NCBI GenBank assembly: GCA_013314735.1
Contig: JABUFD010000001.1
Location: forward strand, 1,178,001 to 1,242,000
Direction: 5' to 3'
From: Anaerolineae bacterium
Lineage (GTDB): Bacteria > Chloroflexota > Anaerolineae > Anaerolineales > Anaerolineaceae
Length of the DNA: 64,000 bases
Made by a program: the position numbers and the translations under genes. This document shows positions 45,294-54,640 of the stretch, piece by piece (positions within the stretch are counted from its first letter, which is position 1; each line of letters opens with the position of its first letter). Below the pieces are notes generated by a model. It saw only the letters and a list, made by a program, of their open reading frames with translations, did not search any database and was not told where the DNA came from.

Positions 45294-47105
45294 ATGAAAG
45301 TAAGTAAAGAAAAAGAATTTAATTTACAAAATATCGTTGGCGCCAGGAAAATTCGCGCATTAATGTATATGATGCATGGATATGAGCTGAAGTATTTCCT
45401 GGCCGCGGTTGCCATTGCGATCTCATCAATGTCGCGAACTGCAACTTATTTAATTCTGCAGTATTTCATCGATGACTACCTGACAATGCATACAGCCCAG
45501 TTCGGTCTGGCCTGGATTGCCCTGTCATTCGTCATTCTGGCGCTATTAACAGGTGTCACCAGTTATGTCAGCGGGAAATTCACGGCGGAAACGGCTGAAG
45601 GTACCACCCGGCGTTTGCGTGATTACTTGTTTGACCATCTTCAACACCTGCCATTTATGTATCATAACCAGACAGATACAGGTGAGATGATTCAGCGCTC
45701 AACATCAGATGTTGACACCCTCCGCCGTTTTTATGCCAATAATGGGATCGAATTAATTCGCACTGTGATTTTATTCGCAGTGAACTTTGGCGCAATCGCT
45801 TCCTTGAACTTGAGGCTGGCATTGATCTCCATCATCGTCATGCCGATCATTGTCGCGGTATCGGCTGTGTTTTTCAAACGAATTGGAAAGGCCTACGAAA
45901 AGTACCAGGAGAAGGAAGCAGCGCTTTCAACCACACTCCAGGAGAACCTGTCTGGTGTACGCGTTGTGAAAGCATTTGCCAGGCAGCAATATGAGATCGA
46001 AAAGTTTGATGCCAATAATGTCGAAAAATACCAGTCAGGTCGCAGGTTGAACTTGATGCACGCAATGTTCTGGCCGATGTCTGACCTGATCTGTGGTGCC
46101 CAAATGCTGGTTGGCTTCCTGATTGGCGGTACCATGGCTATCAATGGCACGATCACAGTTGGTACCTATATGGCTTACGCCGGCCTCATTGGTTGGATTA
46201 TTTGGCCAATGCGTAACCTGGGCCGGTTAATTGTGGAGGTTTCCCGCGGCTTTGTTTCCTTTGACCGTGTGACTGAGATCATCAAAAATAATCGTGAACC
46301 CCTTGATGAAGGGGATTACACCCCCGACAAGGTTGAAGGGAAGCTGGTTTTTAACGATGTCGGGTTTTCTTATGAAGATGGTGTGCCTGTACTGGAGCAA
46401 ATCTCTTTCGATGTTCAGCCAGGCCAATCTGTTGCACTGTTGGGGTCAACAGGATCCGGGAAAACAACACTCGTCAACCTTCTGCCCCGGTTTTTCGAAT
46501 ATACAACTGGCTCAATAACTCTGGATGGTGTGGAATTGAAGCGATATCCGCGCAAAATATTACGCCAACATATTGGAACAGTTGAACAGGAACCTTTCCT
46601 TTTTTCACGTACCATACGGGAAAATATCCTGTATGGCGTGGGCAAACATGTTTCGGAAGAAGAGATGATCGAGGCAGCCAAGGCAGCTGCCATACACGAT
46701 GTAATCCTTACTTTCCCAAACGGCTATGATACCATGGTCGGAGAACGGGGCGTTACCCTTTCAGGCGGCCAGAAACAACGCGTCGCCATCGCCAGAACAC
46801 TGCTGAAGAACCCGAAAATTCTGGTCATGGACGATTCAACTTCCTCGGTGGATACCGAAACAGAATCACAAATCCGGGAAGCACTCGATAACCTGATGGA
46901 AAACCGTACAACATTCATCATCGCCCATCGCATCCAATCGATCATGAACGCTGACCAGATCCTGGTGCTGGATGATAAAAAAATCATTCAGGCCGGCCAG
47001 CATGAGCAGTTGCTGCAGGAAGAGGAAGGGATGTATCGGCACATTTTTGATATTCAAACACGGATTGAAGAAGAATTAAAAAAGGAGATCGAAAGTGTCA
47101 GTTAA
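45294..47105 (+). CDS. ABC exporter half-transporter with degenerate ATP site
   Basis: A 603-residue fused membrane-ATPase protein. Six transmembrane helices (about residues 35-325) precede the ATPase domain. Walker A is GSTGSGKTT (about 384), the signature LSGGQKQR (about 488) is intact, but Walker B reads ILVMDDSTSS, with Asp where the catalytic Glu should be. It should pair with the next product, contributing the intact signature to the active site and the dead Walker B to the degenerate site. This matches heterodimeric multidrug exporters (BmrCD, LmrCD, TM287/288). GGGAG precedes the ATG. Expression is probably governed by the upstream attenuator. Confidence 0.92.
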   Translation: MKVSKEKEFNLQNIVGARKIRALMYMMHGYELKYFLAAVAIAISSMSRTATYLILQYFIDDYLTMHTAQFGLAWIALSFVILALLTGVTSYVSGKFTAETAEGTTRRLRDYLFDHLQHLPFMYHNQTDTGEMIQRSTSDVDTLRRFYANNGIELIRTVILFAVNFGAIASLNLRLALISIIVMPIIVAVSAVFFKRIGKAYEKYQEKEAALSTTLQENLSGVRVVKAFARQQYEIEKFDANNVEKYQSGRRLNLMHAMFWPMSDLICGAQMLVGFLIGGTMAINGTITVGTYMAYAGLIGWIIWPMRNLGRLIVEVSRGFVSFDRVTEIIKNNREPLDEGDYTPDKVEGKLVFNDVGFSYEDGVPVLEQISFDVQPGQSVALLGSTGSGKTTLVNLLPRFFEYTTGSITLDGVELKRYPRKILRQHIGTVEQEPFLFSRTIRENILYGVGKHVSEEEMIEAAKAAAIHDVILTFPNGYDTMVGERGVTLSGGQKQRVAIARTLLKNPKILVMDDSTSSVDTETESQIREALDNLMENRTTFIIAHRIQSIMNADQILVLDDKKIIQAGQHEQLLQEEEGMYRHIFDIQTRIEEELKKEIESVS

Positions 47106-48936
47106 CTATTTTGAGGAAGAAGAATTCTCGACAGAATTCAATGGAAAGACGATCCTTCGTCTGCTCAAACAACTGAAACCCCACTGGTTGTATATGGCCG
47201 GTGTTGGGGTATCGATAGCAGCTGTTGCGCTGGCTGATAATGTATTCACCCTATTAAACAAACAACTGATTGATAATGGCATTATTGCTGGAAATCCTGA
47301 AGTGATCAAGTCTGTCCTGCTCAAGTATGGCGGACTGACCATCATGCAGGCATTCATGGTGTTCGGCTTTATCTACCTGTTGGGTTTGGTCGGCGAAAAA
47401 GTGCAATATAGCCTGCGCCAGCATCTGTTTAACCACCTACAGCGGTTGTCGCTATCATATTACAGCGTAACACCGGTAGGTTGGATCATTTCACGCGTTA
47501 CATCGGATGTCGGCCGTGTGTCAGACCTTTTAACCTGGGGGATATTGGATACCACCTGGGGCATCCTCAACATTTCCATTGCGTTGGTATTTATGATGAC
47601 CATCAACTGGCGAATGGCGTTAATTGTTTTGCTGTTTGTACCGGTACTGGTATTTGTGGCGGTCAAATTCCGTTCCAAAATTCTAGCGCAATATCGTGAG
47701 GTGCGAAAACAGAACTCGAAGATCACCGGGCAATACAACGAGATGATCACAGGTGTACGGGTCATCAAATCCCTCGGCCGCGAGAAACAGAGTCTGGACG
47801 AATTTAAAGTCGAAACCAGTGCCATGTACCGGGCATCTGTTCGCGCCGCCATCCTCAGCGCTCTTTTCCTGCCATCCATCCAGTTTTTATCTTCATTTGC
47901 CCTGGCAGCGGTTATCTATTTCGCCGGTTGGCAATTTGATAACAACATCGGCGGACTGACGATTGGTGGCATTCAGGCATTTGTCTCGTATGTTACTTTT
48001 ATGTTATGGCCCATTTTTGATATGGCACGCATCTTCGCGGAAATGCAGATGGCAGTGGCATCTGCTGAACGTATTTTTTCGTTGATCGATTCGGTCCCAA
48101 CAATCACCAATGCAGACAATGCCACGGATCCCGGCTCGATTGCCCAGGACATCACCTTTGAGAACGTCACATTCTGGTATGACGATGATGCAGAGAAAAC
48201 TCCTGTGCTGAAAGATTTTAACCTGACCGTGAGAAAAGGTGAAACCATTGCTCTCGTTGGTCCTACCGGCGGCGGAAAGACCACCACGGTAAACCTGCTG
48301 GCCCGGTTCTACGAGCCCAAACAAGGTACCATAAAAATCGGTGACCGGGATTATCGTGATTACACGTTGCATTCAATTCACTCCCGCCTGGGTGTGGTTT
48401 TACAAACCCCCCATCTTTTCTCTGGCAGCGTTCGCGAGAACATCCGTTATGGCCGGCTTGACGCAACCAATGAAGAAATTGAAGAGGCCGCAAAATTGGC
48501 TGGCGCGCATGAATTTATCATGAAAATGCCAAAACAGTATGAAGAAGAGGTAGGCGAAAGCGGTAACCTGTTATCGGTTGGACAAAAACAATTGATCAGC
48601 CTGGCGCGCGCCATCCTTGCCGATCCGGAAATTTTCATTATGGACGAAGCCACGAGTTCAGTCGATACGCTGACCGAAGCGCTGATCCAGAAAGCGATGG
48701 ACCGATTGCTGGAAAAATGCACAAGCTTCGTAATCGCCCACCGCTTATCCACCATAAAAAATGCAGACCGTATCCTCGTTATCGAAGAAGGTCAAATCAA
48801 GGAAATGGGGACACACGCCGAATTAATCAAGCGAGGCGGAAAATACTTCCAGTTATATACCAAGCAATTCCGCCACCAGATGGAAGCAGCACTGGACCCC
48901 TATGCCAGGGCAGAAACACTCCCTGTCGCTGATTAA
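47095..48936 (+). CDS. ABC exporter half-transporter with intact catalytic Glu
   Basis: A 613-residue partner of the preceding protein. The membrane domain (about residues 25-330) is followed by Walker A GPTGGGKTT (about 388), a degenerate signature LLSVGQKQL in place of LSGGQ and an intact Walker B IFIMDEATSS with the catalytic Glu. The asymmetry is complementary to its partner, so the dimer has one active and one degenerate ATP site. The GTG start overlaps the preceding gene by 11 nt, with AAGGAGA upstream, which indicates coupled translation and equal amounts. The substrate is probably a drug or lipid-like molecule. Confidence 0.92.
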   Translation: MSVNYFEEEEFSTEFNGKTILRLLKQLKPHWLYMAGVGVSIAAVALADNVFTLLNKQLIDNGIIAGNPEVIKSVLLKYGGLTIMQAFMVFGFIYLLGLVGEKVQYSLRQHLFNHLQRLSLSYYSVTPVGWIISRVTSDVGRVSDLLTWGILDTTWGILNISIALVFMMTINWRMALIVLLFVPVLVFVAVKFRSKILAQYREVRKQNSKITGQYNEMITGVRVIKSLGREKQSLDEFKVETSAMYRASVRAAILSALFLPSIQFLSSFALAAVIYFAGWQFDNNIGGLTIGGIQAFVSYVTFMLWPIFDMARIFAEMQMAVASAERIFSLIDSVPTITNADNATDPGSIAQDITFENVTFWYDDDAEKTPVLKDFNLTVRKGETIALVGPTGGGKTTTVNLLARFYEPKQGTIKIGDRDYRDYTLHSIHSRLGVVLQTPHLFSGSVRENIRYGRLDATNEEIEEAAKLAGAHEFIMKMPKQYEEEVGESGNLLSVGQKQLISLARAILADPEIFIMDEATSSVDTLTEALIQKAMDRLLEKCTSFVIAHRLSTIKNADRILVIEEGQIKEMGTHAELIKRGGKYFQLYTKQFRHQMEAALDPYARAETLPVAD

Positions 48937-48954
48937 CGATCAAGACTAATGAAC

Positions 48955-48987
48955 AAATCCCAGGCTGTATGAGACGCCTGGGATTTT
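48955..48987 (+). terminator. Terminator of the ABC exporter operon
   Basis: AAATCCCAGGC/GCCTGGGATTT, an 11-bp stem with a 10-nt loop followed by TCTTAATTT. It lies 19 nt after the stop. Confidence 0.82.
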
Positions 48988-48994
48988 CTTAATT

Positions 48995-49891
48995 TCATTT
49001 CGCTTGTTCCCATTTTGCCTTACCCAATCTTGGGATGAGCACAGGTGTGCTGCGTTTATACTTCTCGTAATCTGGCTGCCCACCCCATTTCGCATCTGCC
49101 TTTTTTTCCAGCAATGGGACTCCACTGATTTTGGTCAACAACAGGGTCACAAATACAGGTGAGATCATGGTGACCCATTGCCAACCAGACAAAACAGGCA
49201 TGGTTATGATCGCGACGCCAAGCCAAAGAACAATTTCGCCGAAATAATTGGGGTGACGTGATAACGCCCATAAACCTGTGGAGATGAAACGTCCTTTGTT
49301 GGCCGGGTCCTTGCGGAATTTGCTCTTTTGTTGATCGGAAACGACTTCGAAAAGAAACCCAAAAAGCCATACCAGGAAACCAACCACAAGGAATATGTCA
49401 ATCGCTGGTTTCGATGTGTCTGATGTCAAGGCAGCCAGGGCCGCCGAAAGCGTAAAGGAAACCCAAAGAGCCTGCAATGTCCAGGCCAGTAAGAACCGGA
49501 AAAAATCGGGTTTAATCGCGTCGAAACGATCATCTTTGCCAGCTGCATGGACACGGCGAACCAGGAAGCTGCCGAGTCTTGCAGCCCAGACCACGACCAT
49601 GGCAGTCAGTAAAATTGAACGCAGATCAGTCTTTCCGCCAATAACAATCGCCGCGATGATGGTCAGCGTGTAGGTGATACTGCCCGTCAGATCGTAGAAC
49701 TTTTCCGTCTGGTAAATGAATGCCGGGATAAAAACAATCCATTGAATCAGGAATATGATGGCTATCATAACCCCAAAGGCGGGAAGGTTTTCAATTTGGA
49801 TCGAATTTTGTGAACCAGCCAGCGCAAGTCCAAAACCGATCAAAACCACCACCAGAACTGCGAAAATCGATTTAATTGATTCTTTCTTCAT
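48995..49891 (-). CDS. DUF1295-family membrane protein
   Basis: A 298-residue integral membrane protein with about seven helices. The C-terminal part (STGLWALSRHPNYFGEIVLW and KYKRSTPVLIP) is the DUF1295/steroid 5-alpha-reductase-like motif, which in relatives binds NADPH or S-adenosylmethionine at the membrane. The substrate is unknown; lipid reduction or methylation are possible. GAGGA lies before the ATG. It is a single gene convergent with the exporter operon. Confidence 0.85.
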   Translation of the reverse strand: MKKESIKSIFAVLVVVLIGFGLALAGSQNSIQIENLPAFGVMIAIIFLIQWIVFIPAFIYQTEKFYDLTGSITYTLTIIAAIVIGGKTDLRSILLTAMVVVWAARLGSFLVRRVHAAGKDDRFDAIKPDFFRFLLAWTLQALWVSFTLSAALAALTSDTSKPAIDIFLVVGFLVWLFGFLFEVVSDQQKSKFRKDPANKGRFISTGLWALSRHPNYFGEIVLWLGVAIITMPVLSGWQWVTMISPVFVTLLLTKISGVPLLEKKADAKWGGQPDYEKYKRSTPVLIPRLGKAKWEQAK

Positions 49892-50069
49892 GACATCCTC
49901 AATTTAATAAATGCTTTTATTAGCTTATTTTTACATATAACTATAAAATTCTCATTAACTACAGAAGTATTGAGGATGATAAGTCTAAAAATGTATCGAA
50001 TTACCGCTGTCCAGGAAAGATTCAGGATACAATAACAACCACACCAAACAATGAGAAAGAGTACAACCT

Positions 50070-51632
50070 ATGCCAGGCACCATTCTGACAATTGATCACG
50101 GAACCCAAAGTATCCGAGCGCTCCTGTTCACACCGAATGGGACCTTATTGGCAAAGTATCAGGTAAAAATTCAACCTTACGTATCCCCCCAGCCTGGTTG
50201 GGCAGAACAGAATCCTGAATATTTTTGGGGGAAAGTGTGTGAAGCTTGCCGGGGATTGTTATCTTCACCTGGGGTTGATGCTTCATCGATCATTGGTTTA
50301 AGTATCACCACCCAGCGCTCCACCCTCCTGAACCTGGATAAGAACGGCAATCCGCTGCGCCCGGTCATTCACTGGCTGGATCAACGGATTGCAACGCAGT
50401 TCAAACCTGTAAAAGGCTTGTGGGGGTTGGTCTTCGATTTGATCGGCATGCGTGATACGATCAATTACTTCCAAAGTCAGGCAGAAGCCAACTGGATACT
50501 GGAAAATCAACCTGAAATCTGGGACAAAACAGACAAATTCGTCTTCCTTTCTGCATATCTCATCCAAAAATTATCAGGAAACCTCGTGGACTCGGTTGCC
50601 TCCCAGGTGGGCTATATCCCCTTCGATTATAAAAAACACCAATGGTGTTCACCTGGTGACTGGAAATGGCTGGCATTACCGCAATTAAGGAGGGAGCAAC
50701 TGCCTGATCTGGTTCAACCTGGCACAATCATGGGACAGGTGACGAGATCGGCAGCTGCAGCAACTGGAATTCCTGAAGGCATCCCTATCATCGCCGCAGC
50801 CGCCGATAAGGCCTGTGAGGTATTGGGATCTGGCTGCACAAGCCCGGAGACAGCGTGCCTATCGTTTGGCACGACGGCCACCATCAACACAACTCTCACC
50901 CGGTATGTGGAGGTGATTCCCCTGGTGCCCCCATATCCGTCAGCAGTCCCACAGGCTTACAGCCTGGAAATTCAAATCTTTCGCGGGTATTGGATGGTTG
51001 AATGGTTCAAGCGTGAGTTTGCCCATGAAGAGACCCGACTGGCACTGGAACGGAATATTCAAGCCGAACAGCTTTTTGATGAGTTAATCAATGCTGCCCC
51101 CGCTGGATCGATGGGGTTGATGCTGCAGCCTTTCTGGTCACCCGGTGTTAAAGTACCAGGTCCCGAAGCCAAAGGTTCAATCATCGGATTTGGCGATGTT
51201 CACACCCGCTCCCATCTGTATCGTGCCATTATTGAAGGCCTGGGGTATGCCCTGCGCGAAGGAATGGAACGCACAATCAACCGCACACGGGTCCCTATTA
51301 CCAGCCTGGTTATTGCTGGTGGCGGGTCGCAGAGCAATGCTGCCATGCAGGTTACAGCAGACATCTTCGGACTGCCAACATCACGTCCCTCCATTTATGA
51401 AGCCAGCGGCCTGGGTGCTGCGATCGATGCGGCGGTCGGGCTGGGTGTTCACCCAGATTTCCCCAGTGCAGTCAAAGCGATGACCTCCATCCGTGACACA
51501 ATCTCGCCAAACCCGGAAAATCACAAAATCTATGATGACCTGTACCAGCACGTGTATCAAAAAATGTACAAGAAGCTCCAACCTCTTTATGAGCAAATCC
51601 GCCAAATTACAGGGTATCCACCGTCGTTCTAG
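50070..51632 (+). CDS. FGGY-family carbohydrate kinase
   Basis: A 520-residue kinase that phosphorylates a sugar or polyol with ATP. The N-terminus has TIDHGTQSIRALLFTPNG (phosphate-1), then PGWAEQNPEYFW, a hallmark of the family. The C-terminal half has ETACLSFGTTATINTTL (phosphate-2) and LVIAGGGSQSNAAMQVTADI (adenosine motif). Glycerol, xylulose or another polyol is possible. Nearby GlpA/GlpB-like genes favour a glycerol-like substrate, but ending the gene at 520 residues and its distinct sequence leave specificity open. A TACAAT box lies about 37 nt upstream. Confidence 0.88.
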   Translation: MPGTILTIDHGTQSIRALLFTPNGTLLAKYQVKIQPYVSPQPGWAEQNPEYFWGKVCEACRGLLSSPGVDASSIIGLSITTQRSTLLNLDKNGNPLRPVIHWLDQRIATQFKPVKGLWGLVFDLIGMRDTINYFQSQAEANWILENQPEIWDKTDKFVFLSAYLIQKLSGNLVDSVASQVGYIPFDYKKHQWCSPGDWKWLALPQLRREQLPDLVQPGTIMGQVTRSAAAATGIPEGIPIIAAAADKACEVLGSGCTSPETACLSFGTTATINTTLTRYVEVIPLVPPYPSAVPQAYSLEIQIFRGYWMVEWFKREFAHEETRLALERNIQAEQLFDELINAAPAGSMGLMLQPFWSPGVKVPGPEAKGSIIGFGDVHTRSHLYRAIIEGLGYALREGMERTINRTRVPITSLVIAGGGSQSNAAMQVTADIFGLPTSRPSIYEASGLGAAIDAAVGLGVHPDFPSAVKAMTSIRDTISPNPENHKIYDDLYQHVYQKMYKKLQPLYEQIRQITGYPPSF

Positions 51633-51674
51633 TTTTTTTAAAAAACCACCTGATCTCGGTGATGCAAGATCCAA

Positions 51675-52994
51675 TCAGATTTGCGGTAACCCAAGCCCAA
51701 AGAACTCATTTGGATTCTCATATAACCAGCGCATGGCAACGTCCCTTGCCTCCCTATGGGTGAGGTAATCGATCTCAACCAGATTCGACAACGCAATGGT
51801 AAGGTTCTCCCGCATGATATCAGCATGCGCCCAGGCATGGTCTGCCTGCCCAACGAAGTCGGAGCCATAGGCAAATACTTTTCCATGCGGTACTACACTG
51901 ATGCATTGCTGGAACAAATTCTGGCAGTAGATCGGGTCAATGATGTTTGCCCAACAAAAGTTCAGGTACACGTTCGGGTAGTTCTTCCCCAAAAACAGCC
52001 ATTCACCACCGAAAGGCCAGTTGGCATGAAACAGGTCAAATTGTACGTTGCGATGCAATTCCAAAACAGGGATCAGGTGAGATGCATTTGCCTGGGTAAT
52101 GTTGTTTCGCAGTCCAGCCAACAATCCGGTATGTAATTGGACAGGCAGCTTGAGTTCCCCAGCCATCCGCAAAAAAGAGTGAAAGAGGTAATCATCCAAC
52201 GCTTTCATCGGTTCCAGATGCCCGGCACTTCTACGAGGGTCTTCCATGATCCAATTAAAAATCTTTTCCGCTTCTGCACGGGTGGGATTCCCATAGGCAA
52301 GGCTACGTGTATAGGCCGATTGATCCTTAAACGCCACCGCACCCAGGTTTCGGTAAGCCGTGAACATCTGCCAACAGCCGTCCAGGTAATCATCCAGGCA
52401 AGTGATGTTTGGTTTCACCCACTTCACCCGATTGTGAAATTCTTCGTATGAGGTCAAGCCGTGATACCGCACCATGGGAATGGTGAAGCGGGCTCTTGGC
52501 GCAAGTTCGAGGCTGCCTTCCACAACCCGTTGCTCTTCCGGCTTTCCCTGGTCATCCACCCAGATCAAGTCAGTAATGCGGACAGCAATTCCGGCATCCT
52601 CCAGAATCTGATCGAACCGCTTATGATCAGTTAAATCCAACAGCTGCCCTTCCATCGCTTCAAGCGCTTCCTTGCTGACATCGGTTTGTCCATAAAACTG
52701 CTGTAAGACTCGCTTTACGACCATTCCGTATCCCGTATGCCATGAAAGTTTTAGCCAGCGTTCGAATTTTGAATATCGTTCCCGCCACGGTATTGCCTGG
52801 TTCAGTATCCAAGCCGCCTCGGTTTCATCACCACACATACTGATGAAATCAGTCGTGTAATATCCATCCATTAACGCCTCGATTGGATCAGCATACCTGG
52901 GCCCGGGAATGGCAGTATGGTCATGGCAATCGACAATTGGCAAGGAACGAATGTAACCATGTAAAGCCGAAAATGATTGGGTGTTGTTTCTCAT
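51675..52994 (-). CDS. Amidohydrolase-superfamily protein
   Basis: A 439-residue metal-dependent hydrolase of the amidohydrolase type. The first metal motif is LPIVDCHDHTAIPG (HxH, about residues 20-25). The middle has LKLPVQLHTGLLAG and FDLFHANWPFGGEW, with further likely metal His residues, and the end has AYGSDFVGQ with the catalytic Asp. It is related to the amidohydrolase-2 and uronate-isomerase-like branches. Its substrate is unknown. AGGAGG precedes the ATG and TATAAT lies 34 nt upstream. It converges on the FGGY kinase and is divergent from the GlpA-like operon, so the three units may share a pathway. Confidence 0.8.
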   Translation of the reverse strand: MRNNTQSFSALHGYIRSLPIVDCHDHTAIPGPRYADPIEALMDGYYTTDFISMCGDETEAAWILNQAIPWRERYSKFERWLKLSWHTGYGMVVKRVLQQFYGQTDVSKEALEAMEGQLLDLTDHKRFDQILEDAGIAVRITDLIWVDDQGKPEEQRVVEGSLELAPRARFTIPMVRYHGLTSYEEFHNRVKWVKPNITCLDDYLDGCWQMFTAYRNLGAVAFKDQSAYTRSLAYGNPTRAEAEKIFNWIMEDPRRSAGHLEPMKALDDYLFHSFLRMAGELKLPVQLHTGLLAGLRNNITQANASHLIPVLELHRNVQFDLFHANWPFGGEWLFLGKNYPNVYLNFCWANIIDPIYCQNLFQQCISVVPHGKVFAYGSDFVGQADHAWAHADIMRENLTIALSNLVEIDYLTHREARDVAMRWLYENPNEFFGLGLPQI

Positions 52995-53027
52995 CGATTC
53001 CTCCTATTTATCTCAGTACCTGTCCTA

Positions 53028-53033
53028 ATTATA
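53028..53033 (-). promoter_or_regulatory. -10 box for the amidohydrolase gene
   Basis: TATAAT on the minus strand, 33 nt before the ATG. In the same divergent gap, TACAAT at 53095-53100 probably serves the GlpA-like operon on the plus strand. Confidence 0.5.
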
Positions 53034-53149
53034 CAGACATCATGTCCTTTAATTTCATCAACAGAACACGAAACCATGGATGAAATGCTTGTAGTACAAT
53101 ACAGGCTGGACTTCGTGTCACACCAATGCATAAAAACGAAGGGACAAGA

Positions 53150-54640
53150 ATGAAAACATTTGATTTCATCATCATCGGGGGCGGGGTCATCGGATGCACC
53201 ATCGCCAGGTCTCTGTCACGCTACAAACTTTCCATTCTCCTGGTGGAGAAGGAATCGGACATCGGCATGGTTACCAGTTCCGCCAACTCCGCGTTGGTAC
53301 ACGCCGGTTATGATGCTGTAGCGGGTTCATTGAAAGCGAAAATGAATGTTGCCGCTTCACCGATGTGGGACACTTTCGCAGGTGAGTTGAATATCCCTTT
53401 TCGCCGCTGCGGTGACTTTGTGGTTGCGGTTGACGAAAAAGAAGTTCAAAAACTCGAGGAATTGTTAACCCGGGGAAAGAAAAACGGGGTCCCCGGTCTA
53501 AAAATTGTGACCGGGGATGAATTGAAAGCAAAAGAACCGCTGGTCAACCCCAACGCCACCGCAGCCTTATGGGCACCAACCGGTGGCATTTGTGACCCAT
53601 TCGCCGCCACCCTTGCAGCAGGAGAAAATGCAGTGATGAACGGGGTTCAAATTGCGTTGAACACAACCTTTGAATCATTCATCACAGAAAATGGGAGAAT
53701 TATTGGGGTACACACCAACCGCGGTGATTTTTCCGGGCGCTGGGTGGTGAACGCCGCCGGTCTACAATCAGATGCGGTGATGCATAAAGCGGGTGTCCGT
53801 CCGGAATTCAAGATTACTCCTCGCCGCGGAGAATACTTCATTGTTGATAGGGAGGAAATGAAGATCAATTCCGTTCTGTTCCCGGTACCTTCGGATGTAT
53901 CCAAAGGTATCCTCGTAACTGCAACAATGCACGAAAATACCTTAATCGGTCCAAATGCGCAGAATATCGATGATAAAGAAGACAAATCGATAACGGCGAA
54001 GGGCATGGATGAAATCTGGAATGGGGCAAAGAAGTTGGTACCTTCAGTCAACCAGCGCAGCATTATCGCCAGTTATGCCGGTTTAAGGGCTGGCGGCAAT
54101 GCGCCTTGTGCGGATTCGTCTGTGGACTACACAGGCGACTTTGTTATCGAAATTCCCGAAACTGTGATGGGGTTAGTGAACCTTGGTGGCATCGAGTCAC
54201 CCGGGCTGAGCGCTGCACCTGCGATTGGACAATACGTGGTCGAATTACTCAAAGACCACGGCGAACAGCTGATCGAAAAAGCGGATTACCAACCCATCCG
54301 ACCTGCCCGTCCACGGTTCAGACATATGAGCATGGATGAACGCAAAGAAATGATCCAACGCGACGCCCGGTATGGTCGCGTCATCTGCCGCTGTGAAATG
54401 GTGACTGAAGGAGAAATTGTGGCTGAAATCCACAGTCCCATCCCGGCTACCACCTATGACGCAATCAAACGGCGAACCTGGCTGGGAACCGGTCGCTGCC
54501 AGGGTGGCTTTGATATGCCGCTGGTGGTGGAGATCCTTGCACGAGAATTGGGTAAATCCCCCCTGGAAATCACAAAAAAAGGTGAAGGCTCCGAATACCT
54601 GTACCGAAAGACCAAAACCGTGGAAGGACAACCAGCATGA
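53150..54640 (+). CDS. GlpA-like FAD-dependent dehydrogenase with altered [2Fe-2S] domain
   Basis: A 496-residue FAD protein of the DAO/glycerol-3-phosphate dehydrogenase family. The dinucleotide fold is IIIGGGVIGCTIARSLS (residues 6-22), followed by VTSSANSALVHAGYD. The C-terminus is a BFD-like domain with ICRCEMVTEGEIV, but the second Cys pair reads GRCQGGFDMP, where the final Cys is Asp. The cluster may use an Asp ligand or be unstable. The likely reaction is oxidation of a glycerol-3-phosphate-like substrate at the membrane together with the next two products. The ATG at 53150 has GAAGGGA upstream, so the in-frame start at 53126 is not used. Confidence 0.87.
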   Translation: MKTFDFIIIGGGVIGCTIARSLSRYKLSILLVEKESDIGMVTSSANSALVHAGYDAVAGSLKAKMNVAASPMWDTFAGELNIPFRRCGDFVVAVDEKEVQKLEELLTRGKKNGVPGLKIVTGDELKAKEPLVNPNATAALWAPTGGICDPFAATLAAGENAVMNGVQIALNTTFESFITENGRIIGVHTNRGDFSGRWVVNAAGLQSDAVMHKAGVRPEFKITPRRGEYFIVDREEMKINSVLFPVPSDVSKGILVTATMHENTLIGPNAQNIDDKEDKSITAKGMDEIWNGAKKLVPSVNQRSIIASYAGLRAGGNAPCADSSVDYTGDFVIEIPETVMGLVNLGGIESPGLSAAPAIGQYVVELLKDHGEQLIEKADYQPIRPARPRFRHMSMDERKEMIQRDARYGRVICRCEMVTEGEIVAEIHSPIPATTYDAIKRRTWLGTGRCQGGFDMPLVVEILARELGKSPLEITKKGEGSEYLYRKTKTVEGQPA

